Positions 46,493-55,811 of a stretch of 64,000 nt of DNA are shown here, one piece after another; position 1 is the first letter of the stretch; each line of letters opens with the position of its first letter. A program made the translations under genes and the position numbers. The DNA is from Episyrphus balteatus (lineage: Eukaryota; Arthropoda; Insecta; Diptera; Syrphidae): NCBI RefSeq assembly GCF_945859705.1, contig NC_079135.1, positions 16,370,501 through 16,434,500 on the forward strand, given 5' to 3'. The notes beneath the pieces are model-generated. The model did no database searches, was not told the DNA's origin, and was given only the letters and a program-made list of their open reading frames with translations.

Positions 46493-48122
46493 TGTAAGAA
46501 AACATAATGTCACTTAATCAACCTTATCTGTATAATAATGATGTGAATATACATACATATATGTATGTAAATGTTGTCGCCACCATTTAACCTTAAAACA
46601 ACACATTTCCGCCGCTTATCTTCCCATAACAAATAAGCAGTTGTCAATCTTATCTTTTAGTTACACTCAAAGTCCTTAACCTTTAGCATTTAGAACTTCT
46701 TGAAACCTTTACTCTATAAATACAAAAAACAAGCAATCTTACATGCATTACAAAATTACAATACCCATTTTAAAACAAATATATTCGCATTCCTAATCTA
46801 AATTGATAATCATATGACATCGAGCATGAAAAATCCCGATATCAGCTTTCAACAGGAATCTGATATGTATTATCCTTTGAATTGGAAATATACCCCAACA
46901 TTGTCCTCTTATTTCATGCAAATTTATTTTATAGCGGTCACCAAAAGTCACACAAAACCCAATTTTGTCATCAAATTTTCCGTGGATAAATTAGGGTTGT
47001 AAATTTTAGTCAAAATAATTTATTGTTACTTCATCACTAGAAAATCTCTAAACGAATGGAAACAAAGAAAACCACACACAAAAAAAATAGTCCTTCTACA
47101 ATATTCTTGATCTTGATATCTCCTTTTTCTCTAAGTATATAGTCGTATTGTATTACCGGAAAAGGCCTTTCGGCCATTTATTAATGACGTAAATCATGAA
47201 ACAAGAAGGAAGTGAACGTTTAGGTTAAATAAGATTAATGATTTCCTTTTGACAATTTGGGGGGGCAGAATATTAAAATTTAAACAGGTGAACCTTCGAC
47301 GAGTCGGTTTGGGATTCGAATATTACACTTGTGTGGGTGATGCATGAATAAATTAAAGTAAATTATTTGAAAACATAAACAACTAGTCGATGTTGTGGTT
47401 TGGTTTTAAAACGGAAGGAAAAGGTGTGGCTAAAACAATAAAACTTTATTGATTAACAACCATAATTTTGTTTGTCCTCACGTTGTCCCTGGATTGAAAT
47501 GGTTGATTTTTATTTGTTTTTCTTGATTTAAAAAAAAATTAAGACATAAAGTTGAAAATTGTTGCTGTGATTGCTCTTGTTAACACATTAAGGGATAAAA
47601 ATCGACACAATTTACCTACGATTTTTATCCCATTATCGAATCCTTATACTTTTTGTATGTAAAAACCCTGCAGACCAGAGATATTATTGTAATTCTTGGA
47701 AATCGTTTTGAGCTGTTCAGAGTGAAGTCATCGTTATTCATTACAAGAAAATCCCTCAAGCTATAGAATTTATTTTTCGCTTCGTATGCATTCATACATA
47801 CCTACATACACTCACTCCCACGCCTGCCGCCCTTTTTTTTTTTGATAATTAACCGCCTTCTCTCTTTTGAGGCAGTTTTGTGCAGAGATTTGGCTTTTTC
47901 TTCCGCTTTTGTATTTTCCAAAAAAGAACGCTTCAAACTATGCCGAAAGGATATTTTCGATTTTTGGCAAAAACTCTCTGTATTCGATATGTGAATTGCT
48001 GCTGTATTTGAAGTTTTCCTTTTTTCAACGATAAAACTAATTAATTCCATTCCAAATGAACAGGAGCAAAACAAAAAAAGAAAATAAAATAAAATGAGAA
48101 GAAAAAAAACGAAAACAAAACA
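46493..48122. other. Single-copy-like DNA upstream of the signal-peptide exon
   Basis: This stretch has few recognisable repeats and leads into the exon at 48123. 47780-48122 could contain its 5' untranslated region; a GGCAGTTTTG string near 47872 loosely resembles an insect initiator. No TATA box is evident. A 62-codon frame at 46814-47002 is not convincing. Confidence 0.4.
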
Positions 48123-48174
48123 ATGTTATCAATGAAATGGATATGCCTTTTGGCAATATTGCGTATAACCAAAG
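48123..48174 (+). CDS. First coding exon encoding a signal peptide (gene otherwise outside view)
   Basis: The ATG sits in ACAAAACAATG, close to the insect translation-start consensus. It is followed by 17 codons, MLSMKWICLLAILRITK, then one base before a good 5' splice site, AAAG/GTATGTGAG. A short start, one Lys, a hydrophobic WICLLAIL core and then polar residues is the layout of a secretory signal peptide. A tiny first exon with a long following intron is common for insect secreted and cell-surface proteins such as immunoglobulin-superfamily members, but the family cannot be named from this exon. No downstream partner exon was found in the remaining 15.8 kb, so the first intron is long if the gene is real. 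An in-frame second Met (codon 4) could also be the start. Confidence 0.5.
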
Positions 48175-49116
48175 GTATGTGAGTTGAATATTTAAAAAAG
48201 TGTATAAATAGTTGTTTTGTGTGCCATTGTTATTTCTATTTATAAAACGAGTCTATTAAGGATAATGGGTTTTATTTGGTTTTTTTTTTTGTTTTGGGGT
48301 TAAAAATGAATGGGGTACCATTTATTGATTAGAGAATTAAAAGATAAATAGGTTTTATAGAATATTTTTATTCGCAAGGATATACCACCTGTAAGTTTGA
48401 TTCAATTAAATTAGACTAAGATAAAATGATAAATTGCACTTAGTTAGTTACTTGGTAGTTATAAGAGAATTGACATTATTTTTATATACTTAATTATGTA
48501 TAGTTGCTTTTAAAGGTTTATTATGAAATATTAGTCAACTTATTTTGACGAAACATTTTTTTTAAACATTGCTATACCTACTTCCTACTGCTTGAATCTT
48601 GAATGATACAAAATAGTTCTCTTTTTAAAAAATTTTACTTTTCGATATACAATAATTCATCTACTATTTTTCAATTAAAGCTTATTCAAAAAGAAATTCT
48701 GTACTCCCGTAAAGAAAAATGTTGAATTCGTACAAAAATTAAAATTAATTAATTCAGGAAGTTGGAATCCATTTTACGCGATTTTTAAAAACCGGCCTAG
48801 AATCGACCGTGATCTTTTGTTTTATAGTAGTTGAAGGAAATGCTTTGCCAATATCTGAAGCTCGAAGTTCTCTTAATATTTTCGAGAGTATCTTTATTGT
48901 ATGTCATGGATTTGTGATAATACGGGACTAATTACAAGATTACTTGCATCGGCATCAATGATGAATAAATTGTTTTCATGGAGTAAGATCAGTCAGTTTC
49001 TTCAGTTCCTGAAAACTATTCTTTCAAGTTTCCGGCAACCTTCTCAAATTCTAACAAAGACACCGAAAACACTAATTTAATCCTTAAACACTGTTAATAA
49101 CATACCATCGGCCATT
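48175..49116. other. Putative intron or intergenic DNA
   Basis: If the signal-peptide exon is genuine, this is the start of its first intron. No repeat or gene was recognised. Confidence 0.4.
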
Positions 49117-49182
49117 CCATTTGCATTTTTAGGACATTTTCACGCTTATTATCCAGTTTATCTCGTTGAAGAAGCAATAATT
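49117..49182 (+). repeat. Short dispersed repeat, copy 2 (about 66 bp)
   Basis: Near-exact match to 10853-10918 in the same orientation, after which the two places diverge. Confidence 0.7.
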
Positions 49183-49359
49183 GTTATTCGAATATCATCA
49201 TATGACACATGTTTTCGAGGTATTTTTTGATGCTGAATCTAATGACATAAAAAAAAGTCAATAAGATTGCTCTAAAAAAAAGTTATTGCCAATCAAAAAC
49301 CATTGGGCTTGTTTTTTTACTTCAACATGTAAAATATAACCAAAACCCATGTGAAAAAC

Positions 49360-50035
49360 ATGTTGTAATGATGAAATTCGGGATGAAGGTTTTAGATAAA
49401 GCAGAATTCATAGCAAAGGATTCATAAAGTTGTTAAAATTATTTTTGGTGAAAGGGTGTTTTTTTGATAGGTTAAGTTGTGTGTGAGAAAGGTATGTATC
49501 ATAACAGCTAACTTATATTTTATTAATTTTTAAAACTTGGTGAAAAAGTTGTGTTTGGTATAAGAATTAAGAATTCATGAAAAGTAAAAATTATCTTGAG
49601 TGAAAGGGTGTTTTTTTTTTTTTCAAGAAATGATGAAATTCGGAATTAGTACCACAAAAACTGGGAAAAAATTGTTACACCAATGAAAATTGGTAAAAGT
49701 GTTTCATTTATAACAGAAACCAAGAACCCAAAAAGTCGATACAAATATTTAACGTTAAAGGGTGTTTTTTTGGTATAATGGTATAAAAGGTACCCTCACG
49801 AAATTCAATAAATATGTTCTCTTTCCCATGGGGACTACGAATAAAAGAAATCTATAAATTTTGTTCATGTGAGAGGGTGTTTTTTTTTTTAAGGTGTAGA
49901 GTAAATATGGGTATATTTAGAAAAGTGTACAATACTAGAGTAATACTAGTAATACTTTGAGATGAGAAACAAGAACATGGTTAGAAGGGTGTTATTTTGA
50001 GTTAAAACAAAAATGATGGACCACCCTAATGAAAT
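49360..50035 (+). repeat. Degenerate tandem repeat with an AAGGGTGTTTTTTT motif
   Basis: GAAAGGGTGTTTTTTT or a close variant occurs at about 49450, 49600, 49757, 49873 and 49984. It is preceded each time by loosely similar text containing ATGAAATTCGG or AAATTGGTAAAA. Spacing is about 110-155 bp. The same theme continues inside the hairpins to the right. Confidence 0.65.
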
Positions 50036-50110
50036 AACGAAGAAAAAAATAACAAAAATAATAAAAATTATTAAAATTATTTTTATTTTAAGTGGAGTGA
50101 TTGAATATAA

Positions 50111-50255
50111 TTCAATATAAGTTCAAGTGACCTCAACTCCAAAAATTTTATAAAGCGTAAGGGTACGACAGATCTAACTGATGAGCCCACTGTCGTACCT
50201 GGGCGAAACGCTTTATAAAATTTTTGGAGTTGAGGTCACTTGAACTTATATTGAA
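50111..50255. repeat. Long perfect hairpin, 47-bp arms
   Basis: 50111-50157 and 50209-50255 are exact reverse complements (TTCAATATAAGTTCAAGTGA at the outer end). Inside the 51-base loop GGTACGACAG pairs with CTGTCGTACC. It is flanked by an exact 14-bp direct repeat, CACCCTAATGAAAT (50022-50035 and 50259-50272). Transcription in either direction would give a stable hairpin. Confidence 0.95.
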
Positions 50256-50337
50256 TTACACCCTAATGAAATTTGGTGAAAACGTTGAATTTGTAGGATA
50301 GAAAGCAATAATAAAGAGTTTTTATAAAAAAAAATTA

Positions 50338-50533
50338 ATTGAAAGGTCGTTTTTTTTCAAAGAGACAGTAAAATCTGTAATTGGTACAAAAAAGATAATG
50401 ATTCATTTTATTTTTGTTTTTTTATGACAAATTAAACGTTTATACTTAAGTTTTTAGACGTTTAACACGAATCATTGGCTTTTTTGGACCAATTACAGAT
50501 TTTACTGTCTCTTCGAAAAAAACACCCTTTCAC
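50338..50533. repeat. Second long hairpin, about 74-bp arms
   Basis: GAGACAGTAAAATCTGTAAT on the left (about 50361) pairs with ATTACAGATTTTACTGTCTC on the right (about 50491-50510). Pairing extends outward through the GGGTGTTTTTTT motif and inward through GAATCATT, with a few mismatches. The loop carries a smaller AAACGT / ACGTTT pair. Confidence 0.9.
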
Positions 50534-50543
50534 CTAATTTTTT

Positions 50544-51524
50544 TACTTGCGATATAGGTACTATAGGGCAAGTTTAGGATTCGTAAAAAAAATCGAACTC
50601 GAGATAACAATTTATCATGACATTACGATGATGGAGAATGCCAAAAAAGTGGGTCCGGCAATTCTGTCTGTCTGTCTGTCTGTCTGTGTGTCTGTCTCTA
50701 TCTGGAGCTGCAGCCTAAAGGAGTGAAGTGATTTTCTTCAAACTTGGTAGTTAGCAGTTTTTGGTGATTCCCTAGAGGGGAAATTGAAATTTTTTTTTTA
50801 TGACCAAAACTAACGGTACCTGCCATATAACGGAAATAGAAAAGTTAATTTTTTTCAAAAATTTTTTTGATTAAAATTTTTGTGTGTAGTACTACACATA
50901 AGAGCCTACTTTTTAAATAAAAAAAATATTTTTTGTACCGTTATTAACGGTACCTGTCATAGAACGGGTTTTTTCATTTCTGAATATCTCGTACAACATT
51001 AACCCGATTTAAATGAAAATTTTTATAGAAACGTGTGTAAGTAAAGATAATATTAAAAATTTAGAAAATTTTCAAAAAACGCATTTTTGGATTTTTAAAA
51101 AATATTTCAAAATTTTTGTTTGAAAAATCAATTTTTTGAAAACGGATCAATGAAAAATTTTGAAATTTAGTTTTTATGTGTAAATTAATTATTTCTTCAA
51201 AATGGCATACCAACTTTTTTTTTGAAAAATGTTAAAAAATTTGTATACAAAAAAAATTATTTTTTTAAAAAACGGCTCCTACAATTTTCGAAAATTTTTT
51301 TCTAAAAATACCTTTTTATACAAGAAATAAAATGGCATATTTGTTTTTTGTTTTAAGATAATTTAAAACGTAGTTTAATTAATTATAAAAACAGATTTAA
51401 TTTTTTTATACTACTTATAAAATTTCTTCAAAATATCAAATTTTAAATTTCTTGAATAAAAAGCTTTAACATTATAGTTACTTTAAGCATAAGAGCAAGT
51501 ACGTGCGACCCCAGTCGTGCAATT
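50544..51524 (+). repeat. Repeat family C, copy 3
   Basis: It begins ACTTGCGATATAGGTACTAT and ends GCGACCCCAGTCGTGCAATT, matching the reversed ends of copy 2. It contains a (TCTG)n run where copy 2 has its GACGCACC run, and GGTACC(T)G-type strings. It lies wholly inside the inverted pair at 50259-51596. Confidence 0.75.
50663..50698. repeat. (TCTG)n microsatellite in family C
   Basis: About eight TCTG units with one TGTG interruption. The corresponding site in other family-C copies carries different GT/CG-rich short repeats. Confidence 0.9.
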
Positions 51525-51699
51525 TATTTTAATAAAAACTCTTTATTATTGCTTTCTATCCCAAGTTCAACGTTTTCACCAAATTTCATTAGGGTGATCC
51601 ATCATTTTTGTTTAGAGTTACTAATTGGAAAATAAAAGGGGGACCCTAAATAATTTCCCTTTGACAAAGTGCAATAAAACCTAATTTCGAATTTTTATT

Positions 51700-52131
51700 T
51701 ACGTGCCGAAACAACATTTTTGTTCTATACCTAAAAGTTCGAATTTCTGTATCTGGGTTGAAATCGAAATTTTTTTTTTCTAAGCCAATTTTGAAGTGAT
51801 TTTCATAAAAAATACCTCGATCAATTGGGAAATAGATATAGTTTTAGAATATATTTTTTAAATAGCATGTTGTTTTGAAAACATATACTTTAAATTGATG
51901 CCGAAGTTGGGCAAATGACAAAAAAAATTTAATTTTTGAACTTTGACATCTTATAAATTCTAAGTGGTTTAACCGAGTTACATGTTTTATACATTGTTAA
52001 AAAGGTATATTTATCTTCTATCAGAAACTGTAAAAAAATCGAAAATTGGTAAAAAATTGTCGAAGCTAGAATTTTTTCAATGGGTGAAGGTCCAAAAAAC
52101 CGTTTTTTGCCCGTAACTCCAGATTTTGGGG
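51700..52131 (+). repeat. Repeat family F, copy 2
   Basis: Direct repeat of 46111-46492 with about 50 extra bases near 51745-51830 (TGTATCTGGGTTGAAATCGA and following). Both end at AACTCCAGATTTTGGG. Confidence 0.85.
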
Positions 52132-52982
52132 GTGTTAGGGGATTTTCAAATACCGTTTCGTATTCAGTGCGACTAGCTCTACAAAACCTGATAGGTCTCC
52201 GCCCGCGTATATTTTAAAACCTCATTTTTGTAACACCGTGTAATTACCTAAATTTCGCAAAGGATAACAAAAATATTTTTAAATTCCTTTCCTTAAAGAT
52301 TTATGTGTAAGTTTTGTTAATGTTCAAAAAATTAAAGAAAAATCTATGAAAATATTCCATAAAATTTACAAAAGTGGTAACCATGACCCAAGAAGAGTGC
52401 CCATCTCAAGTTCGCAATCCAAAGCCCAGACAACTCTATCTAACGTTGATACACACACTAACAAAAAAAAAAGGCTCTGTCAACAGATTTTCTAGTCTCC
52501 TTTGATCAGATCCTATTAAGTGCCTGGATGATGAGAGAACTTTCTTATCCATGGGAAATATGATTCTTTTCAGTTTTTTTTTTCTCTCTTGTTTGTCATG
52601 GAAAAGTCAGGAAATGAAAAAAATAAAAGATACAAACATCAACTTGTAGTTATGTAAATTTGGGAATTGGCCCATGGACAATAATTGTCTGGTGCTTGAG
52701 CCTGTGATATACAAATTACCTGAGACAAAAAGGTATGATGCACATTACAATTAGCTTTTTATGGTTTTGTTTTTTTGTTCTCATTCTTTTACCTTAAAAT
52801 TTTGAAAATAGTAAGGATTTAAAGAAAATTAGGATAAGAAATTATTATGTTCTTAGCAAATAAAAGACTTGCGGGTAGAGCTGATTGTGATGTAAAATTA
52901 TCTATGGGAGCGATTTATGATATAAGTTGTGGAAAAAAATCTTTTAACGACAGTTATTTTTTAGTTTTTTTCTGTTATAACC
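52132..52982. other. Single-copy-like AT-rich DNA
   Basis: No repeat or exon recognised. Confidence 0.45.
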
Positions 52983-53548
52983 CCGAGTGAAAATGGAATT
53001 CCGCAGCACCACGTCCGCAACACTTTCTGACCGCCGCACCTACGCTGCAAGACGTCCACACTGTTATCAGAAATTTTTATTAAGCCGCACCACAGCTGCA
53101 CCACGTCACAACGTTTCATTTTGAAAAATGGAAAATTTGAAAATTGAGCCGCACCACGACTGCACCACGTCCGCACCATTTCATTTTGAATGAAAAAAAA
53201 TCTACTCTCGTATTTATAAAAAAATTTTCAGTCGTCTTCAAAGTTATTTTGACTTAAGAACAACAAATTGCCAGTTTGTACAAACATGACTTGATTGTCG
53301 AGTGGTTAAAGCGTTGAACTTCTAATTGAAAGTGCTCTGGATACTCGGGTTTAAATCTCCTTCTCGTCGGTAGTTTTTTTTTCTTTATTTTTCAATAATC
53401 CAAAATTATATATCATGGTGCGGCGAATTTTTCATACAAAATGAAATGGTGCGGCGGCGGTGCGACGAAGTTTTCTGCCAAACGGCGGCGGTGGTGCGGC
53501 GGTCAAGATTTTTTTTTCTTTAAAAATTAAATTTCTATTTTTACTCGG
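52983..53548. mobile_element. Inverted-repeat element with GC-rich arms and a tRNA-like core
   Basis: The ends CCGAGTGAAAATGGAA and, reversed, CCGAGTAAAAATAGAA pair with two differences. Inside lie two low-complexity GC-rich arms in opposite orientation: CCGCACCAC.. (52998-53180) and GGTGCGGCGG.. (53436-53504). The centre is AT-rich with a tRNA-like segment. Such GC-rich arms stand out sharply from the surrounding DNA. No target duplication could be fixed with certainty and there is no coding frame. Confidence 0.7.
53289..53373 (+). other. tRNA-like segment (Ser/Leu-type head) with T-run
   Basis: TGTCGAGTGGTTAAAGCG closely resembles box A of serine and leucine tRNAs. CTCGGGTTTAAATCTC about 45 bases on is a degraded box B. 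The distance fits a tRNA with a long variable arm. A run of nine T (53373-53381) follows, as at a Pol III terminator. The anticodon and acceptor stems do not pair, so it is a relic or a SINE-type promoter, not a working tRNA. Confidence 0.6.
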
Positions 53549-53929
53549 ATATATAAAAAACAAATAAAAATCAAAACGAACTGAAACGCAAAAGTTTGGC
53601 TCTTTTTAATGTATCATCTGTACAACAATCACTAAAAAGTTATTAGATGTCGTTGTACGGAACAACAACTAACATATTTCATAAAACCTTAAAAATGTGT
53701 TTTTGATGAGGAGTGTTGAGTGCATCAGCTGAGTCCGATAATTATAAAAAGCATCGGTGAACAAAATGCTAAAAATTTAAAAATTACATTGTGGCAAAAA
53801 ATTGTAATAAAATGTACGCGAACATAAACAAATCACATTTTGTATAGCTTGTTGCATTGATTATAAAATGGAAGTTAAAAATTCGGTTACAGTTCTAAAA
53901 TCAAGACTAAGGACCAAGAAAACAAGACA

Positions 53930-54125
53930 TTGAGAACTTTTTTGACACAATTAGATTTTATAAGCTGAACAATTTCAAAAATTTCATTTTTTTGCAAATT
54001 ACCCAGCTTTAAAGAATAGCTATGTTTAAAAAACAACATATTGTTGTTGTATATTCTAAATTAATATTTATTTTCTAACTAAACGAGGTACTTTTTATGG
54101 AAATCAGTTAAGAATTGACTAAGAA
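53930..54125 (-). repeat. Repeat family F, copy 3 (diverged, inverted)
   Basis: In reverse complement it follows the same order as 51790-51975: a TTAACTGATTTCCATAAAAA block, TAGAATATA, ATGTTGTTTT, TGGGTAATTTGCAAAAAAAT, and TTTTTGAA then CAGCTTATAAA. Divergence is clearly higher than between copies 1 and 2. Confidence 0.6.
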
Positions 54126-54223
54126 CCATTCAGTTGAAATCTTTTGAAATTCAAAAAAAAAAAAAAAAAAAACAGTTGTTTTTTTTGCAAATGCTTTGAA
54201 AATGCTAAAAAATTGTAATGATA

Positions 54224-55811
54224 ACACTGGTTTACAAGGTTTTTGTTGCGGAAACAAAAATATACTTTTCTGAATGTTTTCGGTGTGCTGAACTTGAAAC
54301 GAAAGTCAGAAACAACTAATCAGCTCCCGTTTTTGAGATATTACCGATAGAAAATGCAAAAAATCGTTGTTTTTTTAGTTCTTCGGACCTTATTATTTTG
54401 TATAAGGAAAGTTGTTTGGGCGTATTTAGTAAAGGTTTCTATAAGAAATGTTTTCCATCTTTCGATACCTGTTTAAATCTTTTCCATATATTTTGTATTG
54501 CCCGAGATATCTTAAAATGAAGTAAGTGGGTTTAGTTTAATATATCATAAAGGTGATAATGACGTTATAAAATTTATAAAAATACCAAACAACTGAAGAT
54601 ATCTCGGGCAGTAAAAAAGATATCAAAAAGATTTAAACAGATTTAAAACTGTGGAAAATAGTTCTTAGGGGGAAGTGGTCACCCTTCGTACACGGTCACC
54701 CTTCGTACAGTGAGCTTAAAACAAAAACTAAACGGTATTCAAACACGTGCTTAGTATTGTGCATAGACATAGTAGGCGCCGAGCTGCTAGATAAATTTTG
54801 AATCCTAAGTGCAACGGATTCGGTCGCCACAAGACTTTTAGTGTTTTTTAGTGCTCTGAGTAATTTTTTTATGTACATTTGATGTCATTTTGTGTTTAAG
54901 TTAAGTATGTTTTTGGCTAAACAGTAATGAAGAATTGTTGTTTAAAGTTTTAAATTTGTGTTTTAATTATAAATATTGCAAAATCTCTGTACATTTTTTC
55001 AAAAATCGATTTTTCTGCATTATGTACAGCTTGGGGAGCATTCGTACAGTCAAACATGGGGCACATTCGTACGCATACGTATGCCCGCCAGTAAATTTTC
55101 TTGAGCAGATAACAATCAAAACACGGAGTTACAGTTTTATTGAAATGAATCTTAAACCTCTATAATAAGTTTTTCGCATTCTATAATAAATTAAGGTTGG
55201 TATTTTTATATATGTAAATAATAATTTGTTTCAGAATCGTCGAATCGCGAAAAATTAAGTTTTTTATTTGTTTTTGTTTTTTTCTGAGTCAAGTTCAATT
55301 AATTAATAAACTAATAAGTAATTAAATGTTTTAAAACTCAAATTTGGCATTTGACAAATCAAAAGTTAGTCAAATTAACGTTTTAAATATCCTGTACGAA
55401 TGTACCCCATGTGCTGTACGAAGGTACCCCACGGGTGGGGAGGATTCGTACAAAAATCTAATCCCAGTAAAATGGCTATAACTATTTAAGCCTTTGACTT
55501 AGAAGTGTCAAATTTTTTTGTAAAGTGTAATAATATACATATTACAAATAAAGTCCATTTTCTCGAAGCTGGAGTGAGTAAATAAATAACTAAAAAAAAA
55601 TAAGTAAAAACTGTACGAAGGGTGACCACTTCCCCCTATAGTATAAACCGTTCCTAAATATGATCATGCATTTTCTAACGGTAATATTTCAAAAACGGGA
55701 GCTGATTAGTTTTTTTTGACTTCGAATTCGAGATCAGCACACCGAAAACCTTCAGAAAAATATATTTTTGTTTCGGCAACAAAAAAAAAGTTAAATTTTG
55801 TCAACCAGTGT
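54224..55811. mobile_element. Older inverted-repeat element (about 140-bp arms) containing a younger insertion
   Basis: Left arm 54224-54362 and right arm 55673-55811 are inverted. They begin ACACTGGTT and share AAACAAAAATATA, TTTTCGGTGTGCTGA and CTAATCAGCTCCCGTTTTTG. A second inverted pair, TTGCCCGAGATATCTT / AAGATATCTCGGGCAG (54498-54512, 54596-54612), lies inside. Target duplication is unclear, consistent with greater age. The element at 54668-55636 is inserted in it. Confidence 0.8.
54668..55636. mobile_element. 969-bp TA-flanked element with TTCGTACAG motifs
   Basis: The tips GGGGGAAGTGGTCACCCTTC and their reverse complement (55609-55636) form inverted repeats of at least 27 bp. TA flanks both (54666-54667, 55637-55638). 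The left end repeats GGTCACCCTTCGTACA in tandem. The interior has repeated (A)TTCGTACAG / CTGTACGAA and GTACCCCA strings in both orientations, for example 55026-55060 and 55393-55452. There is no transposase frame. It fits a Tc1/mariner-type non-autonomous element. Confidence 0.85.

Larger units (their letters stand above)
50259..51596. repeat. Outer inverted pair enclosing a hairpin and a family-C copy
   Basis: 50259-50325 and 51532-51596 are inverted over about 65 bp (CACCCTAATGAAATTTGGTG at the outer end). The match resumes outside on the right as GGTCCATCATTTTTGTT-like text, corresponding to 49999-50022. This suggests an older inverted-repeat element later split by other insertions. Confidence 0.8.

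Noticed and set aside
46814..47002. 62-codon plus-strand frame starting ATGACATCGAGC
   Set aside because: It has an ATG but no promoter, splice or composition support, and such lengths are expected by chance here.
47802..48074. 90-codon minus-strand frame upstream of the signal-peptide exon
   Set aside because: Non-ATG start and Lys/Arg-rich low complexity; it lies antisense to the likely 5' untranslated region.
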